NCBI RefSeq assembly: GCF_003025615.1
Contig: NZ_PYMJ01000031.1
Location: 16,195-80,194, forward strand
Origin: Photobacterium frigidiphilum
GTDB taxonomy: Bacteria; Pseudomonadota; Gammaproteobacteria; Enterobacterales; Vibrionaceae
DNA: 64,000 nucleotides
Reading direction: 5' to 3'
The number at the start of each line of letters is the position of its first letter. Position 1 is the stretch's first letter. Of this stretch, positions 19,929 through 29,379 are shown one piece after another. The notes below the pieces were generated by a model. It searched no databases. It had not been told where the DNA came from and saw only the letters and a list, made by a program, of their open reading frames with translations. Made by a program: the position numbers and the translations under genes.

Positions 19929-20968
19929 GTCTTTCACTGGCTGAAGAAACGGCATTACTCTCGCTATCTTCAAATGTAAAACATGCATTTGTAACGGGCG
20001 CAGGTGGTTTTTTAGGTAAGGCAATTTGCCGATATCTGCGTATTGCTGGTATTCAAGTTACGGGTTTTGCCCGTGGCAGTTACCCTGATTTAGAGCAAAT
20101 GGGTGTCACCATGGTGAAAGGTGATATCAGTACTAAGTCTGATTTATTACAAGCGATGCAAGGTTGTGATCTTGTGTTTCATGTCGCATCAAAAGCAGGG
20201 GTGTGGGGATCTAAAAGCGATTACTACAGCCCAAATGTAGACGGTGCGCGTAATATTATAGAGGCATGCCAAGAACTTGGTATCGATAAGTTGGTTTATA
20301 CCAGCACGCCAAGTGTAACCTTTGCAGGCAGTGATGAGGCTGGAATTGATGAATCGGCACCGTATGCCGCTAGTTATCTTAATTTCTATGCAGAATCTAA
20401 AGCCATTGCCGAACAAATAGTACTGGCAGCCAACGGAAAGTCAGTAAAAACTGTCGCATTGCGTCCTCATCTTATTTGGGGGCCGAACGATCCACATCTT
20501 GTACCTAGAGTGATTGAACGTGCAAGAGCGGGGCGTTTAAAGCTTGTGGGGCATGAAGATAAATTAGTTGATACCATTTATGTTGATAATGCAGCCTATG
20601 CCCATATTTTAGCGGCATTACGTTTAACCGAACCAAGCAGTACTTGTGCTGGGAAGGCTTACTTTTTGAGTAATGATGAACCCATAACAATGGCAGCCAT
20701 GTTCAATAAAATCTTATCGTGTGCTGATTTACCTAAGGTGACAAAGCGTGTGCCTGCGGGATTAGCGTATCAGGTAGGTGCGTTATTAGAATGGCTATAT
20801 GGCGTATTGAATAAGAAAGAAGAGCCGATAATGACTCGCTTTGTTGCGCGTCAGCTGTCTACCTGTCATTACTTTGATATTAGTGCTGCTAAGCGTGATT
20901 TAGGCTATACACCCTTGGTAAGTATTGATGACGGTATGAAACGGTTGAAGCAGACTTTGAACGCCTAG
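19925..20968 (+). CDS. oleD: OleD, NAD(P)H-dependent 2-alkyl-3-ketoalkanoic acid reductase
   Basis: Short-chain dehydrogenase of the extended 3-beta-HSD type that reduces the OleA beta-keto acid to the beta-hydroxy acid. Nucleotide-binding GAGGFLG is at residues 25-31. The catalytic pair Tyr155/Lys159 is in YAESK, with STPSV before it. ATG 19925 overlaps the oleC stop and has AAGGGA upstream; the upstream in-frame start at 19898 would lie inside oleC. 347 aa. Last gene of the operon, followed by a strong terminator. Confidence 0.94.
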   Translation: MSLSLAEETALLSLSSNVKHAFVTGAGGFLGKAICRYLRIAGIQVTGFARGSYPDLEQMGVTMVKGDISTKSDLLQAMQGCDLVFHVASKAGVWGSKSDYYSPNVDGARNIIEACQELGIDKLVYTSTPSVTFAGSDEAGIDESAPYAASYLNFYAESKAIAEQIVLAANGKSVKTVALRPHLIWGPNDPHLVPRVIERARAGRLKLVGHEDKLVDTIYVDNAAYAHILAALRLTEPSSTCAGKAYFLSNDEPITMAAMFNKILSCADLPKVTKRVPAGLAYQVGALLEWLYGVLNKKEEPIMTRFVARQLSTCHYFDISAAKRDLGYTPLVSIDDGMKRLKQTLNA

Positions 20969-21027
20969 TGACGCGAGTCGAGAGGCGAGTTTCAAGACGA
21001 TATATAACACTGTTAATTGAAAAATAA

Positions 21028-21061
21028 AAAAGACCGAACTGTGTATGCAGTTCGGTCTTTT
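21028..21061. terminator. Bidirectional intrinsic terminator (oleD / chemoreceptor)
   Basis: A 14-bp perfect stem (21028-21041 and 21048-21061, core GACCGAACTG/CAGTTCGGTC) with a 6-nt loop. It is flanked by A-rich and T-rich runs, so it can work for both convergent genes. Confidence 0.92.
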
Positions 21062-21076
21062 ACTTTAAGCTAGATA

Positions 21077-22945
21077 TTACACCACAAACTTGTTCATGAT
21101 TTCATCTTGGGCCCGTACGGTATTGATTTGAATCGCCATCGCGTCGTTGGCTCCATCCGCAGCACTTGCGACTTGTTCCGATAAATCTTTTATCTTAATG
21201 GTATTACTGTTGATCTCTTCTGCTACCAAGCTTTGTTCTTCTGCAGCAGAGGCAATTTGCATGTTCATGTCGCTGATTTGCTGAATGGCCACACGTATAC
21301 GCTCTAGCGCACCATCTGCTTCTTGGGCTTTCGTTACCGTATTGGTTGCTGTTTCTTTGCTTTGGCTCATAACAGCCACGGCAGAGCTTGATCCAGATTG
21401 TAACTGCTCGATCATCTGGCGGATTTCTGTGGTTGATTGCTGAGTACGTTGTGCAAGCGTTCTCACTTCATCGGCGACCACAGCAAAACCTCGGCCTGAA
21501 TCACCAGCACGAGCGGCTTCAATGGCTGCATTTAACGCAAGCAAGTTGGTTTGATCAGCGATTTCATTAATAACTTTTAAGATGGTTTCAATATTGCTTG
21601 TTGCATGTTCCAGTTCGCGAACCACGTTTACAGCTTGGTCAATTTGCTCTGAAAGCTCGTTAATGGCTGATGAGGTGTGCGAGACAATACTTGCTCCTTC
21701 AATGACAGCGTTATCGGCTTCTTGGGCTGACGCTGCTGCACCTTGGGCGTTGCCCGCTACATCAGAAGAGGTTGATGCCATCTCGTTCATTGCTGTCGCG
21801 AGTTGTTCTAATTCTTGCAGCTGGGTCGACATCGCGCTAGCCGACTGCTTTGCACCTTCTGCCGTTTGCTCGGTGCCTGCCATAATATCTTCACCTAGCG
21901 ACTTACTTTCGATAATTAAGTGCTGCAGCTTTTCAGTGAAGGCATTAAAGCCTTTTGCTAATTCTGCAAACTCTTCATCGGTGTTGGTATCGAGGCGACG
22001 GGTTAAGTCTCCCTGACCTGATGCGACATCTTGAATCGCATCGTTTAATTCGCGCAGTGGGCGCATTAAGACTTTAAATACTAACAACAAAGCGATGATG
22101 CCAGCGAACAATGCCACCAACGAATAGATGATAGAATCGTTTTTCAGCTCATCAACGGCAGCAAATGCGATGCTTTCATCGAGCACAACACCTACGTACC
22201 AGTCTTGACCATCAATTTTGTCGAATGATACCTCTAGATCTTTTCCGTCAGCTACAAAACTCTGTGATTGCTCAGAAATTGATGTGTTACCTAAGAAGCT
22301 CGACATTGGTTTGCCATTTAATTTGGCATTTGGGTGTGAAATGATAATGCCATCAGCCGAAACAAGGAAGATGTAGCCTGCATCAAGCAAAGAAACCTTG
22401 TTCGCTAATTCCGCTAAACCAGATAAGCTGACATCAAAGAAGATGGCCCCTTTAAATTGATTGTTTTGCATCACTGGTGTCGCAATTGATACCAATATTT
22501 CATTGGTTACCGAATCAGCATACGGTGCTGTTATTATAATATTATTGGCTTGTTTGGTATCTTTATACCAAGGGCGGCTACGCGGATCCCATGATGCACC
22601 AGGATCCCAGTTAGGATCGTTACTCACAAAGCTCCCATCCGACTCAAAACCAAACCCTGTAAGTAAGAAAGTATTCTTTACGATAGGTTGGCTAATCACC
22701 GTTTCAATCTCAGATGGCGTTAGATTTTCTTCTGCCATGCTGGTGGCATAGGTGGCTAGCGCTTTACGACTGTTTAATTCGGCATTAACGGTACTTCCTA
22801 TACCCGATACAATCTCTTCCACACTTTTAGTAACCAGTGAGTGGATCTGCGATTTTATATTGAAATATTGATTAGCAGAGAGCGCAGACAGCGCAACCAA
22901 GAGAATGGCGGAAGAGGTCGCCACAATTTTGTGATTAAATTTCAT
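21077..22945 (-). CDS. Methyl-accepting chemotaxis protein with dCache-type sensor
   Basis: Inner-membrane chemoreceptor, 622 aa. TM1 is at about residues 8-28. The periplasmic double-Cache-like sensor (about 30-275) has the family pattern DPRSRPWYKDTKQ, then SILVSIATPV-type strands and DVSLSGL. TM2 is at about 277-298, then a HAMP domain (MRPLRELNDAIQDVASGQGD). The cytoplasmic coiled coil includes the conserved tip EIADQTNLLALNAAIEAARA. There is no C-terminal CheR/CheB pentapeptide. The ligand cannot be read from sequence; many dCache receptors of this kind bind amino acids. Start ATG with AAGGA eight bases upstream. It follows torA in the same direction, but across about 400 bp, so it is probably its own unit. 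Confidence 0.93.
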   Translation of the reverse strand: MKFNHKIVATSSAILLVALSALSANQYFNIKSQIHSLVTKSVEEIVSGIGSTVNAELNSRKALATYATSMAEENLTPSEIETVISQPIVKNTFLLTGFGFESDGSFVSNDPNWDPGASWDPRSRPWYKDTKQANNIIITAPYADSVTNEILVSIATPVMQNNQFKGAIFFDVSLSGLAELANKVSLLDAGYIFLVSADGIIISHPNAKLNGKPMSSFLGNTSISEQSQSFVADGKDLEVSFDKIDGQDWYVGVVLDESIAFAAVDELKNDSIIYSLVALFAGIIALLLVFKVLMRPLRELNDAIQDVASGQGDLTRRLDTNTDEEFAELAKGFNAFTEKLQHLIIESKSLGEDIMAGTEQTAEGAKQSASAMSTQLQELEQLATAMNEMASTSSDVAGNAQGAAASAQEADNAVIEGASIVSHTSSAINELSEQIDQAVNVVRELEHATSNIETILKVINEIADQTNLLALNAAIEAARAGDSGRGFAVVADEVRTLAQRTQQSTTEIRQMIEQLQSGSSSAVAVMSQSKETATNTVTKAQEADGALERIRVAIQQISDMNMQIASAAEEQSLVAEEINSNTIKIKDLSEQVASAADGANDAMAIQINTVRAQDEIMNKFVV

Positions 22946-23353
22946 CGGGTTATTCCTTTAGCAAATGTCAAATACAGTGTATTTCTATTCTTATGTTCTT
23001 TTTATCGGCAATAAGGCTGGTTTCTATAGGTTGAATGTAAGAAATATGTGAAAAAAGAATACATGCTTTGTACTTTATGTAAGGGGATGTGATGCCGCTT
23101 CAGGTTTAATTTGTGGGGTAATTGATATTCTTAATAATAAGTGCCAAATGACGATATGTGTCAAGGTGAATGTAATGGTCAATGAATGGTGGGCTAGGGA
23201 TTGGTAGAAATGAAATTAAGGGGGGCCAGAGAATCATTACCGGTATGAAAAAGAAAAGGGCACTCATGCTTTACTTGAATAAGTAATGTCATGAATCCCC
23301 TTTATTGACTGGTTAGCTATATGCAGTGATATAGCTCAACGCAGTAGTACCAA
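22946..23353. other. torA-chemoreceptor intergenic region
   Basis: About 400 bp, AT-rich and without a credible ORF. A small 8-bp inverted repeat (AGCTATAT at 23315, ATATAGCT at 23329, 6-nt loop) lies just past the torA stop but has no U-tract. The chemoreceptor promoter must be here; I cannot place it. Confidence 0.4.
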
Positions 23354-25816
23354 TTAACTTACTTCGATCGGACCGCCGAATGAAGTAACAGGTGGCACTT
23401 CACCTTTGAACTTCTCAAAGTCAACCAAGCAGGTGTTTGCACTGGTTGCCTGAGCAAGCTCTGATGACGGAATATCCTGAGTCAGGGTATTTGGATCGCC
23501 ATAGGTATCAATTGCACCTACTTTTTCGTTTAGCGGGCCGTACCATGCACCTTCTTCAATACGGATAACACCACGAGCGTAACTGTCACTAAGCACTGCA
23601 CCAGCAAGTAGTTGACCACGGTCATTGAATACGCGAACGATATCACCGTCTTTGATGCCTTTTTCTGCGGCATCTTTCGGGTTGATATAGACAGGCTCAC
23701 GACCTTTCACTGCGTAAGTTGCACGCATTTCTTCAGACTCACACATTTGAGAGTGCAAACGCTTATCAGGGTGACAAGACTGCATCCAGAATGGGTGTTT
23801 CTTCGAACCAGGGCCACCGTGAGAACGTTCACTCTTTTCGAACCACATAGGGTGGCCTTGACAGTGTTCGTAACCGAAACGGTCGATCTTACGGCTTGAA
23901 ATTTCAATGAAACCTGATGGTGTGCCTAGTGCATTGATTTCAGGATCTTCACGGAAATCAGCATGGCGAACCCATGGTGTACCTTCACCAAAATCAAGTA
24001 CGCCTTTTTCCCAGAATTCATCAAACTCAGGCATATCGAACTTGGCTTTGTTTGCGTCGCGACAGTCAGAGTACAATGAGCGAACCCACTCCATCTCATC
24101 CATGCCACGGGTATATTCTTTGTGACGACCAAAACGACGAGACAGCTCAGTAAATATGTCGAAGTCAGTTTTAGATTGGTATAACGGGTCAACTAATTTG
24201 TGCATCGCAACCAAACCACGACCACTGTATGAACCGTAAACATCAATATCGTTACGTTCAAACTGTGTACAAGCTGGCAGTACGATATCGGAGAAACGAC
24301 AAGTTGCCGTCCAAGCGAAATCAATAGTCACAACTGTTTGAAGCTTCTGGAATGCTTGCTTCATACGGTTACGATCTTGGTGGTGATGCCACGGGTTGTT
24401 ACCACTGATTATCATCATTTTGTAATCAGGCAAGATAACTTTAGAACCGTTGTATTTGATTTCTTTACCAGGTTCAAGCAAACAGTCAACCCAACGAGCA
24501 ACCGGAATAGTACGGCTGTAACCGTTAAAATCGTTGTTATCCCATTTAGGCTTTTGACCTTCGTCAACATTACGAGGGAAGCCGCCAGGTGCCGCGAAAC
24601 CGGTTGATGGAACACCAATTGAACTGTAGTGGTGACCGTAAGAAACACCGCCGCCAGGTAAACCAATTTGACCTACCATTGCCGCGATTACAGCACCCAT
24701 CCAGTAAGGCTGCTCACCGTGCTCTTGGCGTTGAATACACCAACCAAATAGAATCTGAGTACGTTCAGAAACCAACATACGGGCAAAGTCACGGATTTCA
24801 TCAGCAGGTAAGCCACAAATTTCCGCTGCCCACTCAGGTGTTTTTTCGATGTTATCTTTGCTCTTACCCATGAAGTAAGGCACAAACTCATCGAAGCCTA
24901 AGCAGTACATCTTGATGAATTCTTTGTCGTAAAGATCTTCAGTGTACAAAGTATGTGCAACTGCTAGCATGAATGCTACGTCAGTTTGCGGGTTAATATA
25001 CATGTGGTCGTTGCCCAAGAAACGTTGTGTCTTGTTTTTCACTGGGTCAACAGACAGTACGTTGATCTCGCCTTTTGCAACTTTCTCTTTTAGTTGTTCA
25101 AGGTATGCGAACGATTCATGTGTTTCACAGTTCCAGCCAACTTGTAGGTTTTTCACTGGATCTGTTGCCCACAGTACGATGTTCTTACTGTGGTCTAGAA
25201 TTTCAGACCAAGATGTACCTTGAGCGTACACTTCTGTCGAACCTAATACGTAAGGCAGAATGGTTTGGCCTGCACCCGTCGAGTAGTCGCCTACTTTTGT
25301 GATGAAGTTACCGTGCATGCCGACAGCACGTTGCATGTGGCTAGTACAGCTGTGGAACTGACCTGTTTGACGCCAGCCAGTTTGACCAGCGTGCAATGCC
25401 CATGGGCCGTAGTCTTTTTGAACACGTTCTAGCTCGCGGTAGAACAAATCAAGCGCATCATCCCATGTCATACGGATGAAGCGGTTGTTACCACGTGTTT
25501 CGCCACTGTATTTATGTTTTTTCAACCAATCTAGACGCACCATTGGGTAACGAACACGTGATGGGCTGTAGATAATTCCCTTAATGCCGTTCAGCATGTC
25601 AGTAGGGTACTTATCCATTTCTAATGGCTTAATTTCTTGTACTTTACCCGCATAAACGTGGGCACGGAATGCGCCCCAGTGAGAACCGGATGTTTTCCAT
25701 GTTCCTGTTGTTTCTGCTGCCATCGCTTTTGATGATGCTAGTAGGCTAGGACCAATTACAGATACTGCACTTGTTGTCGCTAAGCCTTTAAGAAAACTTC
25801 TTCTGCTAACAGACAT
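23354..25816 (-). CDS. torA: TorA-type periplasmic trimethylamine N-oxide reductase
   Basis: Molybdopterin-guanine-dinucleotide enzyme of the DMSO reductase family, the terminal reductase for TMAO respiration in the periplasm. The N-terminus has a twin-arginine signal (SRRSFLKGLATTSA, then the cleavage region AMAAE). The molybdenum-ligand serine region is YAQGTSWSEIL, followed by LWATDPVKNLQ, as in TorA. No N-terminal Fe-S cysteine cluster motif is present, as expected for this family. I prefer ATG 25816 (MSVSRRS, 820 aa) over the TTG at 25822. Third gene of torE-torC-torA. The dedicated chaperone torD does not follow here. TMAO is a pressure-linked osmolyte in deep-sea animals, which suits the likely host. 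Confidence 0.93.
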   Translation of the reverse strand: MSVSRRSFLKGLATTSAVSVIGPSLLASSKAMAAETTGTWKTSGSHWGAFRAHVYAGKVQEIKPLEMDKYPTDMLNGIKGIIYSPSRVRYPMVRLDWLKKHKYSGETRGNNRFIRMTWDDALDLFYRELERVQKDYGPWALHAGQTGWRQTGQFHSCTSHMQRAVGMHGNFITKVGDYSTGAGQTILPYVLGSTEVYAQGTSWSEILDHSKNIVLWATDPVKNLQVGWNCETHESFAYLEQLKEKVAKGEINVLSVDPVKNKTQRFLGNDHMYINPQTDVAFMLAVAHTLYTEDLYDKEFIKMYCLGFDEFVPYFMGKSKDNIEKTPEWAAEICGLPADEIRDFARMLVSERTQILFGWCIQRQEHGEQPYWMGAVIAAMVGQIGLPGGGVSYGHHYSSIGVPSTGFAAPGGFPRNVDEGQKPKWDNNDFNGYSRTIPVARWVDCLLEPGKEIKYNGSKVILPDYKMMIISGNNPWHHHQDRNRMKQAFQKLQTVVTIDFAWTATCRFSDIVLPACTQFERNDIDVYGSYSGRGLVAMHKLVDPLYQSKTDFDIFTELSRRFGRHKEYTRGMDEMEWVRSLYSDCRDANKAKFDMPEFDEFWEKGVLDFGEGTPWVRHADFREDPEINALGTPSGFIEISSRKIDRFGYEHCQGHPMWFEKSERSHGGPGSKKHPFWMQSCHPDKRLHSQMCESEEMRATYAVKGREPVYINPKDAAEKGIKDGDIVRVFNDRGQLLAGAVLSDSYARGVIRIEEGAWYGPLNEKVGAIDTYGDPNTLTQDIPSSELAQATSANTCLVDFEKFKGEVPPVTSFGGPIEVS

Positions 25817-25839
25817 ATTCAAATTACTCCATCAATCGC

Positions 25840-27018
25840 TTAGTGTTTGTTATCAGAAAAATCTGAAGAGTGTTTTTGTAGGTACTTCAATACCAGCGCT
25901 TTGCTGTCTGTATCGAAGTTTACAAATGCCATCATACCGTTGAACATACCAGGCCATGTGTTGGCATCGAAGTGCTCTTCAGCAGGCTGAGTGTGACAAA
26001 CAGAACAGTTAGTTTGGTAAGATTGCTTAGCTTTGTCCCAAATAGGTTGAACATCGGCTAGCATTGCATCTTTCTTCATCCACACTTTCACGTTTACACG
26101 CTGCCATGGTAGACCAGTTAAGTCGTCTTCTTTAATTTCGAATTTATCAACAACCGCATCGTTCTGTGCACTTTCTTTTAGTAAAGAAGCAACCGCGATG
26201 TTCATACCAAAGTCTTCTTGAATGACGCGACCGTAACCTTTGTCTTTACGCCAGCCAGCAATTTCAACTTGCATAACATCGCCAGATTCAGCAACAACTT
26301 TTACTGAAGACGCAGGGTTTAGAAGGCCTGCTTCAACGGTTAACGCTTTATCTTCATAAATAGGTAAATGACGAACACTGGTGTAGCTTTCATCTTTTTC
26401 ATATTTAGTGTTTGATGCCAATTGCTCTAGTTCAGAGATCATGCCGCCACTTGAATCCATATTTTCAGGAAGGTGGTGTGCAATACCTTTATGGCAATCA
26501 AGACAGCTTTGGTCTCGTTCTTTCGCTTGCTTCATTTGAATACGAGCAGTAGGGGACATTTTAGTAAAGTCCATGCCGTCGTAATCGTGACAATTACGGC
26601 ATTCCAATGATTTATTGGCGCTAAAGCGATCCCATTCATGCTGGGCAAGTGTTATTCGGCGTTCTTCAAATTTTTCTGGTGTATCGATAAAGCCAGCAAA
26701 GTGAGCGAACACTTCTTTACTTGCTTGAATCTTACGAGAAATCTTTGATGTCCAGTCGTGAGGAACGTGACAATCAGGACAAGTAGCACGAACACCAGAA
26801 CGGTTTTTATCGTGAATAGTGCCCGCGTATTCTGGTGCGATGTTATCAGCATGACAACCAACACAGAATTCTTCGGTGTTAGTTGCTTCTAGTGCCGTGT
26901 TAAACCCACCCCAGAAGATAATGCCTGCTAAAAATCCGCCTAGGGTTAGGACACCTAGGCTGATATGTACACTTGGACGAGCAAACGTCTTCCAAGCTTT
27001 TAATAAGAATGATTTCAT
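25840..27018 (-). CDS. torC: TorC, membrane-anchored pentahaem c-type cytochrome
   Basis: NapC/NirT-type quinol dehydrogenase that feeds electrons to TorA. One N-terminal TM helix (about 18-40, VHISLGVLTLGGFLAGIIFWGG) precedes four CXXCH haem sites (CVGCH, CPDCH, CRNCH, CLDCH). A fifth, CSVCH, in the C-terminal domain distinguishes five-haem TorC from four-haem NapC. 392 aa, the normal length. It sits 23 bp upstream of torA and 47 bp downstream of torE in one operon. Confidence 0.95.
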   Translation of the reverse strand: MKSFLLKAWKTFARPSVHISLGVLTLGGFLAGIIFWGGFNTALEATNTEEFCVGCHADNIAPEYAGTIHDKNRSGVRATCPDCHVPHDWTSKISRKIQASKEVFAHFAGFIDTPEKFEERRITLAQHEWDRFSANKSLECRNCHDYDGMDFTKMSPTARIQMKQAKERDQSCLDCHKGIAHHLPENMDSSGGMISELEQLASNTKYEKDESYTSVRHLPIYEDKALTVEAGLLNPASSVKVVAESGDVMQVEIAGWRKDKGYGRVIQEDFGMNIAVASLLKESAQNDAVVDKFEIKEDDLTGLPWQRVNVKVWMKKDAMLADVQPIWDKAKQSYQTNCSVCHTQPAEEHFDANTWPGMFNGMMAFVNFDTDSKALVLKYLQKHSSDFSDNKH

Positions 27019-27065
27019 AATGTGCTCTTTCTAAACTAATTCAGTTATATTTATTGGTAAGTTGC

Positions 27066-27242
27066 TTAGCCACCATGACCAGGAGGACCTAAAAGGAACA
27101 CTTGCAGCATCCAAATAATAAAACCGTACCCACCTACAAACATCACACTAAGAATTGGAAATAAAAAGACAGTGATAAAAAGGAAGGATTTCCACTCGCG
27201 AGACCGCGTTTCCCCATCACCGTTATTAGTAACACTACTCAT
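27066..27242 (-). CDS. torE: TorE/NapE-family small membrane protein
   Basis: 58-residue protein with a charged N-terminus (GETRSREWKSF) and one transmembrane stretch (FLFITVFLFPILSVMFVGGYGFIIWM), ending PGHGG. This is the typical NapE/TorE pattern, in the same position as in the torECAD operons of Shewanella. I chose ATG 27242, with an AGGTGG element five bases upstream, over the GTG three codons earlier. Its role in TMAO respiration is not defined. Confidence 0.85.
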   Translation of the reverse strand: MSSVTNNGDGETRSREWKSFLFITVFLFPILSVMFVGGYGFIIWMLQVFLLGPPGHGG

Positions 27243-27852
27243 AAACACCACCTGCTATTTTTTATGTTTTTATTTAAATAGAATGCATTTCAAAATGTAA
27301 CAAACTATTCATACGCAGATCATAAAGTAGTCACTCCCTATAGTTCAATTAATACTTAGGGGTTAACCTTATATTTAATAAGTTTTTTGATGCTGTACAG
27401 AATTATTAATACGATACGATCTAATGTGCTGTTTTATATATAAATAATAAGAAGTAAGAATAAATATGAAAAGATATGAAGAGTGACTTTTTGTGGCTTA
27501 ATGTTTTCAGTTTGTTTTATTTGTAGCGGTAATGTATCGAGGTGTTGCTATCCACAGTAAATAAAAGGTTATTTTGCAGCTGAAATAAAATATGAAACAC
27601 GATGATTAACAAGATGGTAATTTATATCTTAGAAATACGGTAACAATTTACGGAACTACAGATATTAAGATCTATTTAGAAAAGTAATGAATAGCTGTTC
27701 TGGTGACGACTGAACTTTTTTATAAGTATTCATTATTAATAGCATGTCTACCTGAATGAATGCTGAACGCTATAAAGCGTGGCTATACATATAAATAAAA
27801 AAGGGTAGCGCAATGCTACCCTAAGATGTAACTGTAAGCTTAATTACATCTG
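27243..27852. other. torECA upstream region with a possible TorR site
   Basis: About 600 AT-rich bases without a credible ORF; the tor promoter (minus strand) lies at its left end. The string CTATTCATAC at 27305-27314, 63 bp from the torE start, matches the E. coli TorR box CTGTTCATAT at eight of ten positions. A single weak match is not strong evidence, and no torR, torS or torT is nearby. Confidence 0.35.
27797..27821 (-). terminator. purC intrinsic terminator
   Basis: On the minus strand, GGGTAGC, a 5-nt loop and GCTACCC are followed by TTTTTTATTT, 32 bp past the purC stop. Confidence 0.9.
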
Positions 27853-28956
27853 TTAATCTACTAAACCATATTGGTCACGTAGAATAGCGGTAATTTCTGC
27901 CTTAGGGTTCTTGCTCAGAACGATTTTTTTACCTGTGATTTTTTCTGCAATATCAGTGTAAATTTTAGATACTTGCATCAATACTTCTTCAGGTAGCGCA
28001 TTATCGCGTGCTAAAGCTGAACGCTCTTCCATACGATCTTTATTCAAAAGAATATCTGGATCAGGGAAATGGTTAAGCAGCAATTGGCGGAAATCTTCTT
28101 TCGAATTTTCTACAATTTTACCATCACGGTAAGCTGCTGCATCCCAAATACGAGATGAATCTGGTGTACCGACTTCATCCATGTAAATGAGTTTTTCTTT
28201 TCCGCTCGCATCTGTTACGTAGCCAAATTCAAATTTGGTATCAACGAAGATTTGATCAATCTTTTCTAGCTCAGAGCTAATAACATTGAAGCCTTCTTTT
28301 AGCAGTTTCTCGTAATGATTAATATCATCAGTTTTACGGAAATTGAACGCTTCGAAGTTTTCTTCAATATTTGTACGCGTAATGTTTACGTCATCAACTG
28401 CTGGAACTCCTGGAATACCTTCCAGAATACCTTTCGTTGACGGTGTAATTAATAGTTCTGGTAATTTCTGATCTTTATTTAGACCTTCTGGTACTTCAAT
28501 ACCACAGAAATCACGTTCGCCTTTGCTGTAAGAACGCCACATTGAACCAGTAATGTATTGACGGCAAATCGCTTCAATCATTACTGGTTTTGCTTTTTGT
28601 ACAATCCAGATGAATGGGTGCGGAATATCTAGAATATGGCTTTCTGCTAAATCATTGTCGCGGAAAAGCTTAAACCAATGATTTGAGATAGCGTTTAATG
28701 CAGCACCTTTACCTGGTACGCCCTTCATTCCGCCTTCACCATGCCAAATGCAATCGAAAGCTGAAATACGGTCACTGATTACCATGATGGCAAGCGGTGC
28801 ATCCGGTGCAACGTTATACCCTTTTTCTTCGATCAGGCGACGACTGTCCGCTTCAGTTAACCAGTAAACAGAGCGTACTTTGCCACTGTGAACAGGTTTG
28901 TCGGTACGGATTGGTAGGTCATCATTTACGGCAAGAACTTGATCAGCAAGGCTCAT
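27853..28956 (-). CDS. purC: Phosphoribosylaminoimidazole-succinocarboxamide synthase (SAICAR synthase)
   Basis: Cytoplasmic purine-biosynthesis ligase joining CAIR and aspartate with ATP. The signature region VHSGKVRSVY, then MVISDRISAFDCIWHG and the FEFGYV...LIYMDEVGTPDSSRIW active-site segment are intact. At 367 aa it belongs to the longer class usual in Vibrionaceae, not the 237-aa E. coli type. ATG has AGGAA eight bases upstream. It is monocistronic with its own terminator, and an upstream PurR operator indicates purine repression. Confidence 0.96.
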   Translation of the reverse strand: MSLADQVLAVNDDLPIRTDKPVHSGKVRSVYWLTEADSRRLIEEKGYNVAPDAPLAIMVISDRISAFDCIWHGEGGMKGVPGKGAALNAISNHWFKLFRDNDLAESHILDIPHPFIWIVQKAKPVMIEAICRQYITGSMWRSYSKGERDFCGIEVPEGLNKDQKLPELLITPSTKGILEGIPGVPAVDDVNITRTNIEENFEAFNFRKTDDINHYEKLLKEGFNVISSELEKIDQIFVDTKFEFGYVTDASGKEKLIYMDEVGTPDSSRIWDAAAYRDGKIVENSKEDFRQLLLNHFPDPDILLNKDRMEERSALARDNALPEEVLMQVSKIYTDIAEKITGKKIVLSKNPKAEITAILRDQYGLVD

Positions 28957-29083
28957 GGTGAAATTCCTATTTCAATAATCAATATAATGATAAAAGCACT
29001 TCGCGGCTAATGACTGAGATATAAGCCCTTTAGCCGAATTCTGATGAGAATAATACCAGAATTTACAGCGGTCGCCAGTAAAA

Positions 29084-29099
29084 AAGCAAACGTTTGCCT
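29084..29099 (-). promoter_or_regulatory. PurR operator upstream of purC
   Basis: AAGCAAACGTTTGCCT fits every fixed position of the E. coli PurR consensus as I recall it (ANGCAANCGNTTNCNT) and has a 12-bp perfect palindromic core. It lies about 130 bp upstream of the purC start, in the 28957-29379 intergenic stretch, where I see nothing else. Confidence 0.85.
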
Positions 29100-29379
29100 T
29101 TTGTGGGTGAGTTATAGGATTTCATAAATGAACGTTGGAATTAGCTTGAGCGATTTTTGAACGAAATCTGACAATAAGAAGTATCTTGTAAGGGGATATA
29201 TTTGTTTATCGTCTATGGCGATTTGTTTTGTATGTGTAATAAGGTTAATTATTATGCACTGGTGAGTGGTGTGAAGATAAAAGACGCGGTGTTTGCTGCT
29301 TTCAATGTTATATCATGTTCAAATACAGCGCGTTTATCGAGTCCATTTTGTTTATTATATTTAAGAGCTGAATCAAAGC

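Noticed and set aside
23315..23336. 8-bp inverted repeat as a torA terminator
   Set aside because: AT-rich stem without a U-tract; too weak to call.
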